A stretch of DNA of 64,000 nucleotides from Myxococcota bacterium (GCA_023150895.1 JAKLJY010000018.1:24676-88675); one strand, 5' to 3'; numbered from the stretch's first letter, positions 36,609 to 52,921 are shown. Program-made: numbers and translations. The notes: generated by a model from the letters alone, not told the origin.

Positions 36609-37426
36609 CGCCGGCCGATCCCCGCCGGTGGGCGGTCGTTCTCGGTGCGTCCTCGGGTGTCGGGGCCGCCATCGCGCGCGATCTCGCGGTCGAGGGCGGG
36701 TACGACGTTTTCGCCGTCCACCGGGGCAACTGGCCGGACGGGGCCGCAGAGGTCGAAGCGGCGGTCACCGCGGCCGGTCGGCGCTGCGTGTTCTGGACGG
36801 CCGACGCCGGCTCCGCAGAGGCCGCCGCCGAGGGCGTGGCGCGGCTGCGTGCCGTGGCGGGCGCCCAGAGCGTGGGCTTCTTCGTCCACTCGCTGGCGAG
36901 CGCCTGCGTGGGCCGCCTGGCCATCGGGGAGGATCCCCTGCACCCCCGGCAGCTCACCCGCACGTTCGACCGCATGGCGCACTCGTTCGTCTACTGGGCG
37001 CAGGGGCTCCACCAGGGCGGGCTGCTCGCGCCGGGTGGGCGCCTGCTCGGCCTGTCGAATCTGATGACGGACGAGGTGGTGCGCGGGGCCGCCGCCATCG
37101 CCGCCACGAAGGCCGCCCTCGAGATGTACGTGCGGCACCTCGCGCTCGAACTCGGGCCCCTCGGACACCGGGTCAACCTGCTGAAATTCGGGTTCGTGCC
37201 CACGGCGGCGGCGCAGCGCACGTTCCCGGCCGAGGCCTTCGAGCGCCTGCAGACCGTGATGCAGCGGGGCACGCCGGCGGGGCGGCTCTGCACGCCGGAC
37301 GAGGTCGCGCGTTTCGTGACGTTTCTGGCCTCGCCGGGCGCCGAGTGGTTCAACGGGGCGACGATCGACTTCACCGGCGCCGAGAGTCAGAGCTTCTTCG
37401 ATCAGCTCGTCTACGCCGGGCGCTGA
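36605..37426 (+). CDS. FabI-like short-chain dehydrogenase lacking catalytic Tyr
   Basis: 273 residues from GTG 36605, overlapping the previous stop (GTGA). VVLGASSGVGAAIARDLA is the NAD(P) loop, FFVHSLASA parallels the HSIAFA of enoyl-ACP reductase FabI, and NGATIDFTGAES is the normal end. At the active site FabI has SY...YNVMGLAK; here the matching stretches are LGLSNLM and GAAAIAATK, so both Tyr positions are Asn and Ala while Lys is kept. Either it binds rather than reduces, or it uses another donor. It could also be an atypical reductase or isomerase. The 3' end overlaps the convergent methyltransferase gene by 16 bases. Confidence 0.82.
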   Translation: MTPADPRRWAVVLGASSGVGAAIARDLAVEGGYDVFAVHRGNWPDGAAEVEAAVTAAGRRCVFWTADAGSAEAAAEGVARLRAVAGAQSVGFFVHSLASACVGRLAIGEDPLHPRQLTRTFDRMAHSFVYWAQGLHQGGLLAPGGRLLGLSNLMTDEVVRGAAAIAATKAALEMYVRHLALELGPLGHRVNLLKFGFVPTAAAQRTFPAEAFERLQTVMQRGTPAGRLCTPDEVARFVTFLASPGAEWFNGATIDFTGAESQSFFDQLVYAGR

Positions 37427-38262
37427 CCGACGCGATAACGCAGCGTGTAGAAGAAGCGGCTCGCCTGTTCGACGAGTACGTCGTAGGCCCCGGGGGGCAA
37501 TGCGTCGACGGGGGCGCGCGGATCCCGGTCGTAGAAGGTCGCCGCTTTGAAGGTCAGGCGGTGGTACAGCGAGTGTCTCCGGGCGGGGTCGAGCTGCTCG
37601 TCGACGACGACGATCGGCGTGTCTGGTCGGGCGACCCGCGCCATCTCGGCGAGCGCGGCGGCCCGGTCGCGGAAGGCGTTGATGCCGCCGACGTGAAACA
37701 CGCGGTCGAACGTCGCGTCGCGAAACGGCAGGCGGTGCGCGTCCCCGAGCACGAGCCGCACGTCGCGATGCTCCGGCCGGGCGAGGCACTGGGTCATCAT
37801 GCCCAGGCTCACGTCGAGCCCCCAGATCTCCACCGGCCGCGGACCGAGGCCGGCCTGCGCGAGCCCGGATTTCAGGTACGGCAGGTTCGCGCCGGTGCCG
37901 ACGCTGACCTCGAGAATACGCACGGGCGGAGGGCCCCCGTCGCCGTCCGGCACGGCGGAGCGCTCGTCGGCGAGCGTGTCGAGCGACAGCCGGGGCATGT
38001 AGGCCTCCCGCAGCCGGCGCTCGCTGCCTTCGAGCTCGAAGAGGGGGACCAGCAGGCGAACCGCCGGGTCGTGAAACCGCGGCGCCCCGTCGTAGATGAC
38101 CCGCATGAAGCGGTCGATGCCCCGGATCTCGGCCTCGCGGTACATGCAGGGCAGGCCGCCCCGCAACGGCCAGACGGCCCCGCAGGCGGTGCAGGTCAGG
38201 GCGCGCTCGCCGGGTTCGAAGCGCAGCGGCCCGCGGCAGTCGGTGCAGGCGATGACATTCAT
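37411..38262 (-). CDS. Zinc-ribbon SAM methyltransferase
   Basis: 283 residues from ATG 38262-38260. The N-terminus is a Trm112-like zinc ribbon (CTDC ... CTACGAVWPLRGGLPCM). From residue 105 a class I methyltransferase follows: ILEVSVGTGANLPYL, GLDVSLGMM, LVLGDAHRLPF and the methyltransferase-11 style end. UbiE/COQ5-like and secondary-metabolite methyltransferases share this plan, so it may modify the product of the facing Coq4-KAS III operon, whose last gene it overlaps by 16 bases tail to tail. It is divergent from the gene at 38287 with only 24 bases between start codons, so their promoters must overlap the opposite coding region. Substrate unknown. Confidence 0.82.
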   Translation of the reverse strand: MNVIACTDCRGPLRFEPGERALTCTACGAVWPLRGGLPCMYREAEIRGIDRFMRVIYDGAPRFHDPAVRLLVPLFELEGSERRLREAYMPRLSLDTLADERSAVPDGDGGPPPVRILEVSVGTGANLPYLKSGLAQAGLGPRPVEIWGLDVSLGMMTQCLARPEHRDVRLVLGDAHRLPFRDATFDRVFHVGGINAFRDRAAALAEMARVARPDTPIVVVDEQLDPARRHSLYHRLTFKAATFYDRDPRAPVDALPPGAYDVLVEQASRFFYTLRYRVGQRPA

Positions 38263-38286
38263 GGGGGCGTGTGATAGCACGGGCCC

Positions 38287-38865
38287 ATGCCCAACGCCGA
38301 CATCACGAAAATCCTCACGGACGCGGAGATCGCCGCGCTGCGCGCCGGTTTCTCCGAGGCCTTCATGCGCGAGGGGGCTCGCAACGCCCTGATCAACCGC
38401 TTCCCGCGCTGCCAGGAGCTCATCAACGCCGATCTCGACCTCTTCTACGCCGACGACTACGGCGACCGACCGGGCGAACTCGGCGCCAACGTGCGGGAGA
38501 AGGTCGTGCTCACGGCGCTCGCCGTCTCGGGCAACTGGGACATGGCGGCGATTCACATCTACTGGGGTCTCTGTCTGCCGAAGCAGCCCCTGTCGCCGGC
38601 GCAGCTCGGGGAGGTCATCCTGCTCGCCGGCTCCTACTCGGGGGTGCAGGTCATCTCGATGGGCCTCGCCCGCATCGCGCAGGTCTTCGGCGTGTTGCAG
38701 CAGGCGGTCGGCGCGGGCGCCACCCGGTCGGACCAGATCGTTGCGCTGCTCACGGGCGCCCCCCTCGCCGAGGTCGTCGGGATGCCCCCGCCGAAATCCG
38801 GGAAGCCCAACGCCGGCGGCAAGGCCAAGAAGCCTCGCTCCGCGCGCGGCGCGCCTCAGGCCTGA
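38287..38865 (+). CDS. Carboxymuconolactone-decarboxylase-like (AhpD fold) protein
   Basis: 192 residues from ATG 38287. The all-helical core (VREKVVLTALAVSGNWDMAA, IHIYWGLCLPKQPLS, LGEVILLAGSYSGVQ) is that of CMD/AhpD-like proteins, but the redox CxxC of AhpD is missing; a single Cys sits in WGLCLP. A decarboxylase or ring-cleavage role is possible, as is a small-molecule carrier role. The last 30 residues are Lys/Pro/Gly-rich and probably disordered. It overlaps the convergent kinase gene by ten bases. Family assignment rests on pattern recognition only. Confidence 0.65.
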   Translation: MPNADITKILTDAEIAALRAGFSEAFMREGARNALINRFPRCQELINADLDLFYADDYGDRPGELGANVREKVVLTALAVSGNWDMAAIHIYWGLCLPKQPLSPAQLGEVILLAGSYSGVQVISMGLARIAQVFGVLQQAVGAGATRSDQIVALLTGAPLAEVVGMPPPKSGKPNAGGKAKKPRSARGAPQA

Positions 38866-41327
38866 CGCGGGGGAGAGGGGTCGGGATCGGCGTCCCGCGC
38901 GAGTCGGAAGCCGGTCATGGTGTCGCGGTGGTCGACGGCGAGGCGGGTGCGCCCGGCGCAACGGCCCGCGGACGCCGACTCCAGGTATCCGCCGCCCTTG
39001 ACCACCCCCTGCCGCCCCGCGGGGCCGTCCGTCTCGTCGCTCGTCCACTCCCGCACGTTGCCGGCCAGGCCGCGCACGCCGTACGGGCTCTCGTCCACGC
39101 GGGAGGCGGCGACGCCGAGCAGCACCGGCGCCGCGGCGTGCCGCTCCCGCAGGTTCGTCCACCCCGCGTGGTAGGCGTCCCCCCAGGGGTAGGCGCGCCC
39201 GTCGACGCCCCGCGCCGCCTTCTCCCATTCCAGGGCGGTCGGCAGCCGCCAGGGCAGCCCGTCCCGCTCGGCGCGCCAGCGGGCGTAGGCCATGGCGCAG
39301 GCCCGATCGACGAGCACGACGGGCAGATCGGGCTTCCAGGTGAACTGCGAGGCGCCGGCGACACGCGGTGCCAGCCGGACGGCCTCTTCCGCGCGGCCTT
39401 GCAGTGCCAGATCGTTCAGGAATGCCAGGTACTCGGCATTGGTGACGGGGTCCCGACGCAGGATGAATCCGGGCAGCACGACGCGCCGGCGTGGACCCGC
39501 TTCGTGCGCTTCCGGATCGCCGCCCACGACGGCCGGGCCCGGCGGGACGAAACAGTCGTCCGGACCCAGCGCGTCGGCGGCGGGCAACCGGATGGGGGTC
39601 GACGCTTCCCAACGCCCGAGGCGCTCGAGGAAGATCGGGTACAGCACGGCGGCGCACCCCGGCGCGGTCAGACGCAAGAGGTGGCTGCCCCGCGGAAGCC
39701 AGGCGCGGCGCAGCGGCGTCGGTCGCAGGTCGTGCTCCGGCTCGGCCACGAGTCTGCGCCCGCGGATCACGAAGCGCTCCCATTGCACCCGGGCGCCCTC
39801 CGGCTCGGTGGTCAGGTGCACGGTCCCCTCGCCGGCGAGGTACTCCAGAAATCCGCTTCGTTCCGGGTGCACGGGGGCCAGCGCCTCGGCCTGTTCGCGC
39901 AGAAGGGCCTCGGTTCGCAGCATCGAGGCCGCGTCGTTGCGGGCCTCGGCGGCGGCGTGGGCGGCGCGGTAGTGGCGGGCCAGGGCCACGCGCGCTTCCG
40001 GCGTCTCCGGTGACTGGCTCAGCGCAGAATGCAGGAGCTGTTCGCGCCGCACCCACGCCGCCTCCACGGCGAGCGTCGCGGTCGAGGCGGCGTCTTCGGC
40101 ATCCCAGAGCGCAACCTGCGCGACCTCGTCGCCCGGCGCCAGGTCCTGGGCATGTCGCCGCAGGGCCTCGGCCTGCGCGTGGGCACGTTCGACCGAGGCC
40201 GACAGCGCGACGAGCTCGGTCTCGATGGTCGCGGCCTCCGCCACGAGTTGCAACGCGCGTTCTCGCTGCTGCGTACCGCTCAGCCAGGCGGCCACGGCAT
40301 GCTGGAGCACGCCGGCGTCGGGGAACCGGGCCTCGGGTCGGGGGCTCATGCCGCGGTCACAGATCTCCCGCAGCGCCCGGGGAATGGGGTGCCGGCCCTC
40401 GAGCGGGTTTCGCAGACCGCCGACCACCCGCATCATCACGGCCATCGCGTGCGCGCCCTCGAACGGCGGGCGCCCCGTCAGAATCTGGAAGAGCATGGCG
40501 CAGAGCGAGTAGACGTCCGAGGCCCGGGTCAGGGAGGTGTTCTGCCCCCGCGCCTGCTCGGGGGACATGTAGACGGGCGTCCCCATGACCTCGCCGGCCA
40601 TCGTCTGGTAGGCGCCGGTCGGGTCTCGGTGGGTGCGCAGGGTAAGACTGCCGGTGATCGACGGCCCCGGATCGAGGCGTTTGGCGAGCCCCCAGTCCAG
40701 CACGCGGACCTCGCCGAACTCGCCGACCATGACGTTCTCGGGTTTGAGATCGCGATGCAGGATGCCCTGGCGGTGGGCGAACGCGATCGTCTCGCAGACC
40801 TGATTGAAGATCGTCATCAGCCGATAGAGGCCGGCCGGTGCCTCCGAGGCCTCCGCCGCATGATAGTCGTCGACCAGGACTCGCAGCGTCCGACCGCGGA
40901 CGGCCTGCATCGTGAAGTAGGGTTGGCCGTTCTCCAGTCGACCGAGCTCGTGGACGGGCACGACGCCCGGGTGCTGGAGCTGCGCGGTGAGCTGCGCCTC
41001 GTCCAGAAACCGCGCCAGGGCCTCACCCGCGTCGTCCTGAACGCCCAGGATCTTCATCGCCAGCTCGCGGTGCAGGCCGGGGTCCTCGACGGCGATGACC
41101 TGCCCCATCCCGCCGCGCCCGAGGAGCGCGGTGAAACGGTATCGCCCGAGGGCCTCCGGCGGCGGGACCTCCAGATCCGGGTGGCGTCCGACCTCCGTGG
41201 GAGACCCCGTGGGCGCCAGCGTGTCCGTCACGCGCGTCGGGCCGTGCCGGAGACCCGACTCGGACAGGACGTCGCCCAGATCGCGGGTGGCGCTCAGCGC
41301 GGGGTCGTCGTCGTTCTCGCCTGCCAT
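38856..41327 (-). CDS. Ser/Thr protein kinase fused to FGE-sulfatase-like domain
   Basis: 823 residues from ATG 41327-41325. Residues of about 59-330 are a PknB/Hanks kinase: GRGGMGQV loop, Lys in RELAMKILG, HRDLKPEN, DWGLAK (DFG variant common in this group) and YMSPEQAR. Residues of about 350-490 form a coiled or helical region rich in Ala/Glu. Residues of about 590-812 are a formylglycine-generating-enzyme-like (FGE-sulfatase) fold with GFILRRDPVTNAEYLAFL, WRLPTALEWEKAARG, YPWGD, GLAGNVREWTSD and TMTGFRLARD. In kinases this fold is usually a ligand-binding sensor rather than an enzyme (compare Chlamydia Pkn1). No transmembrane helix is seen. It lies 31 bases after the patatin gene and is likely in the same run. 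Confidence 0.92.
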   Translation of the reverse strand: MAGENDDDPALSATRDLGDVLSESGLRHGPTRVTDTLAPTGSPTEVGRHPDLEVPPPEALGRYRFTALLGRGGMGQVIAVEDPGLHRELAMKILGVQDDAGEALARFLDEAQLTAQLQHPGVVPVHELGRLENGQPYFTMQAVRGRTLRVLVDDYHAAEASEAPAGLYRLMTIFNQVCETIAFAHRQGILHRDLKPENVMVGEFGEVRVLDWGLAKRLDPGPSITGSLTLRTHRDPTGAYQTMAGEVMGTPVYMSPEQARGQNTSLTRASDVYSLCAMLFQILTGRPPFEGAHAMAVMMRVVGGLRNPLEGRHPIPRALREICDRGMSPRPEARFPDAGVLQHAVAAWLSGTQQRERALQLVAEAATIETELVALSASVERAHAQAEALRRHAQDLAPGDEVAQVALWDAEDAASTATLAVEAAWVRREQLLHSALSQSPETPEARVALARHYRAAHAAAEARNDAASMLRTEALLREQAEALAPVHPERSGFLEYLAGEGTVHLTTEPEGARVQWERFVIRGRRLVAEPEHDLRPTPLRRAWLPRGSHLLRLTAPGCAAVLYPIFLERLGRWEASTPIRLPAADALGPDDCFVPPGPAVVGGDPEAHEAGPRRRVVLPGFILRRDPVTNAEYLAFLNDLALQGRAEEAVRLAPRVAGASQFTWKPDLPVVLVDRACAMAYARWRAERDGLPWRLPTALEWEKAARGVDGRAYPWGDAYHAGWTNLRERHAAAPVLLGVAASRVDESPYGVRGLAGNVREWTSDETDGPAGRQGVVKGGGYLESASAGRCAGRTRLAVDHRDTMTGFRLARDADPDPSPPRQA

Positions 41328-41358
41328 GGGGTCGTCCGATCGGTCCGCACAATCCGGA

Positions 41359-44180
41359 TCAGGGCGGCGCCGCTCGGCGTCGCGGGCGCCGGAGGCTCTC
41401 CCAGTGCTCCCGCGCGGATTGGAGCGCGTCCCAGAAAGCGGGGTTGCTGACGGCATTCTGCAGGATGGGCACGCCGTCATCCATGTTGGTCGGCAGGGCG
41501 CGGGGCAGCGAGGCGTCGAACTGGACGTCCGCGCTGCTGGCCGCGTACTCGCCGATGGTGGCCATGGCGGTCATCCACGACGCCATCGCGGCCTCCATCC
41601 GGGCGAGGGGGTTCAGATCGGCGAGGAGCTGCCCGTACCAGCGGGGGAGCAGGGGCGCCTGCGGGCGGGTCTCCGGCGGTGGCACGACGTTGGACGACAC
41701 GACGAACCGCGCGCCCTCCTGTCGCAGGACGCCGGCGGGCACGTTGGCCACCATGCCGCCGTCGACCCAGGTCGCGAACGCCGTGCGCGTGGGCGGCAGC
41801 ATGGGCGCCAGGCCCCCGCTGGCCCGCACGCCTTCACCGAGCGTCCCTCGCGAGACGGCGTCCTCGGAGCCGCTCACCACGTCCGTCGTGGCCGGAAAGA
41901 ACGGAATGATCAGGTCCTCCAGGCGGCGCTGCCCCAGGACCCGGTCGAGCAGGCGCTGGAGGGGCACGTAGGTGACGAACGCGAGCTGTGTCGTCAGGTT
42001 CAGGGCGCGGCCGTGCTTCAGGAGCGACATCAGGCCCTCACGCTGGCGGGCGGCGTAGAAGGCCCCCACGACGGAGCCGAAGCTCGCACCGCTGACGAGA
42101 TCCACCGGGATGCCCTGCGCTTCGAGGTGGTACAGCACCGCGAGGTGTGCGAAGCCCCACGCGCCCCCGCCCCCGAGGGCCACGCCCACGCGACGATCCG
42201 TCACCGCGCGCGCCCAGCGCGAAAAGTCGGCCGGGAAGGCCCGGCGCCAGGCGTCGGCCTCGCGAGGGAGTCCGGCGAGCGACATGGTCAGTCGCACCCG
42301 GTTGGGGGGGAAGACGTTGCGGCTCGGGCGCCCGGCGTCCGTGACCGCCACGTCCGGCGGCAGCGCCGTCGTGAACACCGAGGGGACGCGCGGCGCTTGC
42401 GGCGGCCAGGGGACGGCGCGATCACCATGCAGGAAGACGACGCGGTCGGCGAGACCCCAGAGCGAGGGCTCCAGCGGGGCCGTCGCGAAGACCCAGCGGA
42501 TCGCCGCGTCCTTCCGGGCGGCCTTCACCGACGCCTCGAGGGCCGCCGCGTCGGGGGTCTCGTGGGGGAGCACCGCGCACGGCTCGCCGAAGTCGGCCGC
42601 GACCGTGTCGGCGAGCGCACCGAGCAGGCCCGGCAGGTGCGGGCGGGCCTGTCCGCTGCCGAGCACCTGGAACAGCACGACCGGCGCGGCGTCGGGGCCC
42701 GCAGCGGTGATCCGGGCCCGGGCGGTCTGCACGGTCCGCTCCGCTTGTCGGACCTCGAGGATCGGGCGCAGGTAGGACGAAACGCGGTCGAGGACTTCGA
42801 GGCAACGGTGGCGCAGGATGAAGACCACGCGCGCCGGTGTCCGGGCCTGCCACACCCGCGCGACGGGCTGCCCGAGCACCATGTCGAGCAATCCGAAGGA
42901 CTCTCCCGGGCGCGAGGCCCCCTGCGGGACGACCGCCTGGGGGTCCGCCTCGGCCTCCCGCCCGGGGCGCGCGCCCACCCGGGCAAGCTCGCCCTCGAGC
43001 ACGAGCCCGAAACCGGCCACCTGGTTCACCGGCTCGGGATCCGGCCAGTTGAGCCGCCAGCGCAGCAGCTCGGCACCCTGCAGCAGTGCGTGCAGATGCT
43101 CCGCGTCGAGCGCGCCGATGACGGGGAGCGCCCGCAGGTAGGACACCAGGATCTCCGTCTGGGCGTCCAGCTCCTGGAACGTCGCGGCGAAGCGCCGGAA
43201 CCAGTCGGCGCCCGAGTCTCGCGCGGCGCCGAAGTCGTGCTGCAGAAGTTCCCGGATGGCCGGATGGGGCAACCGCAGGACCTCCGTGGGCTCGACGGCG
43301 CGCACGGAGATCGCACTGGCCGGGGGCGGCCCGGGGACGAGCGCCTCGCCGCCGAAGACCGTGCCGAACCCGGCCTCGTACACGGTCTCGCCCGCCAATC
43401 CGGTCCGGGTGATCTCGACCCGGCCGGCGCCCGAGACGACCCAGAGCCCGGGGGTGCTTTCGCCGCGCGTGACGAGCACCTCGCCCGTCGCGACGGGGCG
43501 GACCTCCATGCTCGCGCCGACGACGGCCCGCTGACGACCGGCGCTCCGGCGCAACGCCGGTGCGGTGGCGAGCACGGCGTCGATGCGCAGCGCCGTGACG
43601 AGGCGCTCGAGCGCCGGTCGGCCGAAGGCGGGATCGGCGGCGAGGGTGTCGAGAATCTCCGGCGTGATGCGGTAGTACCCGCTCGGCACCTCGGTTCGCA
43701 GCCGGAGGTGCCGGGCGACGACCGGGAAAACGGCCGTCCCCCCGAAGAGCGTCGGCACCGTCGTGATCGCCGTCGTGCCATCGTCCCGGACGTCCCCCCG
43801 CGTCCAGTCGTCGTCGCCCGCACCGGCGACCGCGGCGTCGCCTTCCGGGGGCATCGACGCCGGCTCGGGACGCCGAGCACGCCGCCCCCCCGTCGGTCCG
43901 GCGGAAGCGGGGCTGGCGCTGCCCTTGCGCTCGACGAAGAACAGCAGCCGCGACGGGGCCGTCAACAGCGCGAAGCCGCCCGCGGGCAGATCGGCGAACG
44001 AGACGGGCGCGCCCACCCCGGGCAGCGCCACGGGGGCCGGCAGGTGGCGCAGGAAGGCCGCTTGCTGCGCGTCGGTGAGCTGGGAAAGCAGGGCGCTCGC
44101 CCGCAGCGTCGCCGCGGGCTCGTCGTCGCCCGGCCGGCTCGTCCCGCGCGAAGGACGGGTCGAACGACGGGGACCGGCCA

Positions 44181-44181
<1 letters not shown>
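41359..44181 (-). CDS. Patatin-like phospholipase with cyclic-nucleotide-binding domain (NTE-like)
   Basis: 940 residues from ATG 44181-44179, overlapping the previous stop in ATGA. Residues of about 220-330 look like a cyclic-nucleotide-binding domain (VATGEVLVTRGESTPGLWVV, FGGEALVPG). Residues of about 665-880 are a patatin lipase: GGGGAWGFAHLAVL (oxyanion loop), GASFGSVVGA (nucleophile Ser) and WVDGGMVANVP (catalytic Asp), so the Ser-Asp dyad is complete. The layout is that of neuropathy-target-esterase type lysophospholipases, where a nucleotide or other ligand controls lipid hydrolysis at the membrane. The next gene upstream carries a class III cyclase-like domain, which suggests a cyclic-nucleotide circuit; that link is inference. 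Confidence 0.92.
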
Positions 44182-50633
<6,452 letters not shown>

Positions 50634-50672
50634 ACGGACGCCCTCGCGCGCGTCAGGCCGACTTCTGCCCGA

Positions 50673-51740
50673 TCACCCCTCCCAGGGGTAGCGGAAAGGC
50701 GCGTGCGACTGAACTTCCGCCCCCTGCCGCGCGCGCACCTCGAGGACGCCGCTGAACGCGGTCGAGGAGACGTGTCGATCGTGCAGGCAGGCGACGCGCC
50801 AGCGGTGCCTTCGGGGCAAACCCGGCCACGGGGCGAAGTCGTCGTGCGGGGCGGCGAACCAGTGAACCGCCGCCGGCAGGGCCCAGGCCTCCGCGTGTGC
50901 GCGCCGCCGCCCGCAGAGCGCGTCGGCGTCGTAGGCCAGCACCAGCACGTCCGGCCGCAGCCGGCGTACGACGTCGCGGAAGCCGTCCCCGCCCGGGGGC
51001 CAGGAGATGAGCACCGCGGCCGGGGGGGGACCCGGCACGGCCCGAACGTCGCCGACGAACCGCCGGACCCCCGGAGGGGCGGGGTAGACGTCGAGCTGGT
51101 CGACGGCGGTCACGTCGAGGCCGCCCTCGGCCGCCAGCAAGGCGGAGACGAACCCGTTGCCGGCACCGAGGTCCCAGAGGGTGCCGCCGGCGGCGCGCAC
51201 GGCCGCGGCGATGGTGGCGATCTGCGCGTGGGTCGGTCGCCAGTGACAAACCGGGCGCGGCCCGGAGAACGCCTCGCGGGAGAGCGCGCGTGGGTCGCCC
51301 TCGACGGGACGCATCGCCGGGCCGGCCGAAGCCCCGGCGAACGGGACCGCCTCGTCGCCCAGGCCCTGACACTGCCGGCCCTGGTACAGCACGCAGGCGC
51401 CGCAATCCGGCGGGGTTGCGAAACGCCCCAGGGTTTCGTGACCGGGGCCCTGCGGGTGGCAGACCGGCACCCAGCCCGTCATGATGTCCGGCCGCCGCGC
51501 CAGGAACGCCCGGAAGACCGCCGGCGCGGCCGGATCGCCCAGCAAGGGCCCCCATTCGACCTGCACGAGGGCGCGCCGCAGGCCGGGCCGGGCCACCACC
51601 GGCTCGAGGCGCGCGAGCGAACGGGCGAGATCGTCGGCGTTCGCGGCCCGAACGCGGGCGTAGAGGCTGCGCACCCCCGGCGGGGGGGCGCTCACGGGCC
51701 GCAGATCGGCCCGCCGCGGGGGTCTCAGCGGATCGGCCAC
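50673..51740 (-). CDS. Cys-motif protein with methyltransferase-like domain
   Basis: 355 residues if it begins at GTG 51740, inside the last 16 bases of the dehydrogenase gene; GTG 51695 is an equal alternative and would give 340 residues. The first 150 residues end in a Cys cluster (VCHPQG, CGACVLYQGRQCQGLG) like the C-terminal Cys box of radical-SAM-type proteins, but no CxxxCxxC is present, so this may be a degenerate or metal-binding domain. Residues of about 175-260 carry LWDLGAGNGFVSALL and VTAVDQLDVYP, a SAM-methyltransferase loop. FPLPL-type basic C-terminal strands follow. No specific family recognised. It is translationally linked to the dehydrogenase, suggesting a shared amino-acid or tRNA-related context, unproven. 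Confidence 0.65.
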   Translation of the reverse strand: MADPLRPPRRADLRPVSAPPPGVRSLYARVRAANADDLARSLARLEPVVARPGLRRALVQVEWGPLLGDPAAPAVFRAFLARRPDIMTGWVPVCHPQGPGHETLGRFATPPDCGACVLYQGRQCQGLGDEAVPFAGASAGPAMRPVEGDPRALSREAFSGPRPVCHWRPTHAQIATIAAAVRAAGGTLWDLGAGNGFVSALLAAEGGLDVTAVDQLDVYPAPPGVRRFVGDVRAVPGPPPAAVLISWPPGGDGFRDVVRRLRPDVLVLAYDADALCGRRRAHAEAWALPAAVHWFAAPHDDFAPWPGLPRRHRWRVACLHDRHVSSTAFSGVLEVRARQGAEVQSHAPFRYPWEG

Positions 51741-52807
51741 CACTGGCGCTCGGTCGTGCGCGGGCGAACGAGCGCGTCGTCGGCGAGGCGGTCGGCGATG
51801 GTCCCGGGAGCGGTCTTTCGGGCGTCGGAGACCTCGAAGATGCGCGCCACGGTCTCCTCGACCCGGTCGGGCAGCGCCGCGATGGCCTCGCGGGTGTCGA
51901 AGCGACGCTCGAGGAACTCCCGGGCGGCGAGCGTGATGGCGCCGCTGTTGACCGCGTAGTCCGGGGCGTAGCGAATGCCCCGGGCGAGGAGGAGCGCGTC
52001 GACTGCCGCCCCATCCGGCCCGGCGAGCTGATTGTTCGCCGCCCCGACGACGCCGGCGACGCGCAGGCGCGGCACGGTTTCGGCGTTCAGAATCCCGCTC
52101 GTCGCGCACGGGCAGAAAATGTCGGCCGGCTGGTCGTAAATGGCGTCCGGCTCGACGAGCGTCAACGGCACCTCGGCCGCGACCCGGGCGGCGAGGGCCG
52201 CATCGATGTCCGTGGCGATCACCGTGGCGCCCTCCCGGACGAGGAGCGCGGCGACGCGCCGCCCCATGGCGCCGAGCCCCTGCACGGCCACGCGCCGGCC
52301 CGACAGGGAGCGCCCGAGACCGCAGGCGGCCAAGGTGGCGCGCATGCCGCCGAGCACGCCCGAGGCGACGCCACCGGCGAGGTCGAGGGTGCGTTCGTCG
52401 GGCACCGCGACGAAGCGGCTCGTCTCGCGCATGTGCCGGATGTCCTGCGCGTGCAGGCCGAGATCGCCCGAGGTATAGAAGCGCCCGCTCAGGCTCTCCA
52501 CGTAGCGGCCGAGCGCCCGCATCATCGCCGCGCGATCCCGGATGCCCGGGTGGTCGAGGAAGACGCCCTTGCCGCCCCCGGCGTTCAGACCGGCGAGGGC
52601 GCATTTGCGCGTCATGGCGATGGACAGCCGTACGGCGTCCTCGAGCGCGGCGGCCTCGTCTGGGTAGGTCCAGAAGCGGCACCCCCCGATGGCCGGGCCG
52701 CGGGTGGTGTCGTGAATGACGATGAAGCCGCTCAGGCCGGTGGCCGGGTCGTTGACGGCCACGACCTGTTCGAGCTCGTGGGCGCGCAGGATTTCGAGGA
52801 GGTTCAA
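51725..52807 (-). CDS. Leucine/glutamate-family amino acid dehydrogenase
   Basis: 360 residues from TTG 52807-52805. This start gives NLLEILRAHELEQVVAVND, which aligns with the normal beginning of leucine dehydrogenases; no ATG fits. IVIHDTTRGPAIGGCRFW and ALAGLNAGGGKGVF include the catalytic Lys region of Glu/Leu/Phe/Val dehydrogenases; VAVQGLGAMGRRVAALL is the NAD loop; PCATSGILN follows. It should convert a branched-chain or related amino acid and the matching keto acid using NAD. It is shorter than glutamate dehydrogenases and closest in layout to leucine dehydrogenase, but the side-chain specificity cannot be read from sequence. Starch: the gene is divergent from RNase G, 114 bases apart, and overlaps the downstream methyltransferase-like gene. 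Confidence 0.88.
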   Translation of the reverse strand: MNLLEILRAHELEQVVAVNDPATGLSGFIVIHDTTRGPAIGGCRFWTYPDEAAALEDAVRLSIAMTRKCALAGLNAGGGKGVFLDHPGIRDRAAMMRALGRYVESLSGRFYTSGDLGLHAQDIRHMRETSRFVAVPDERTLDLAGGVASGVLGGMRATLAACGLGRSLSGRRVAVQGLGAMGRRVAALLVREGATVIATDIDAALAARVAAEVPLTLVEPDAIYDQPADIFCPCATSGILNAETVPRLRVAGVVGAANNQLAGPDGAAVDALLLARGIRYAPDYAVNSGAITLAAREFLERRFDTREAIAALPDRVEETVARIFEVSDARKTAPGTIADRLADDALVRPRTTERQWWPIR

Positions 52808-52921
52808 GCGGGGGGCGCTTTCTTCAGGGGGGGTCGGGGCGTTTGCCCCATCTCTCGTGCGGTGGACGCAGGCCGGTGGGCTTCCCGCCGCAATCGGGGC
52901 ATGATACCTACGGTCGCGCCC

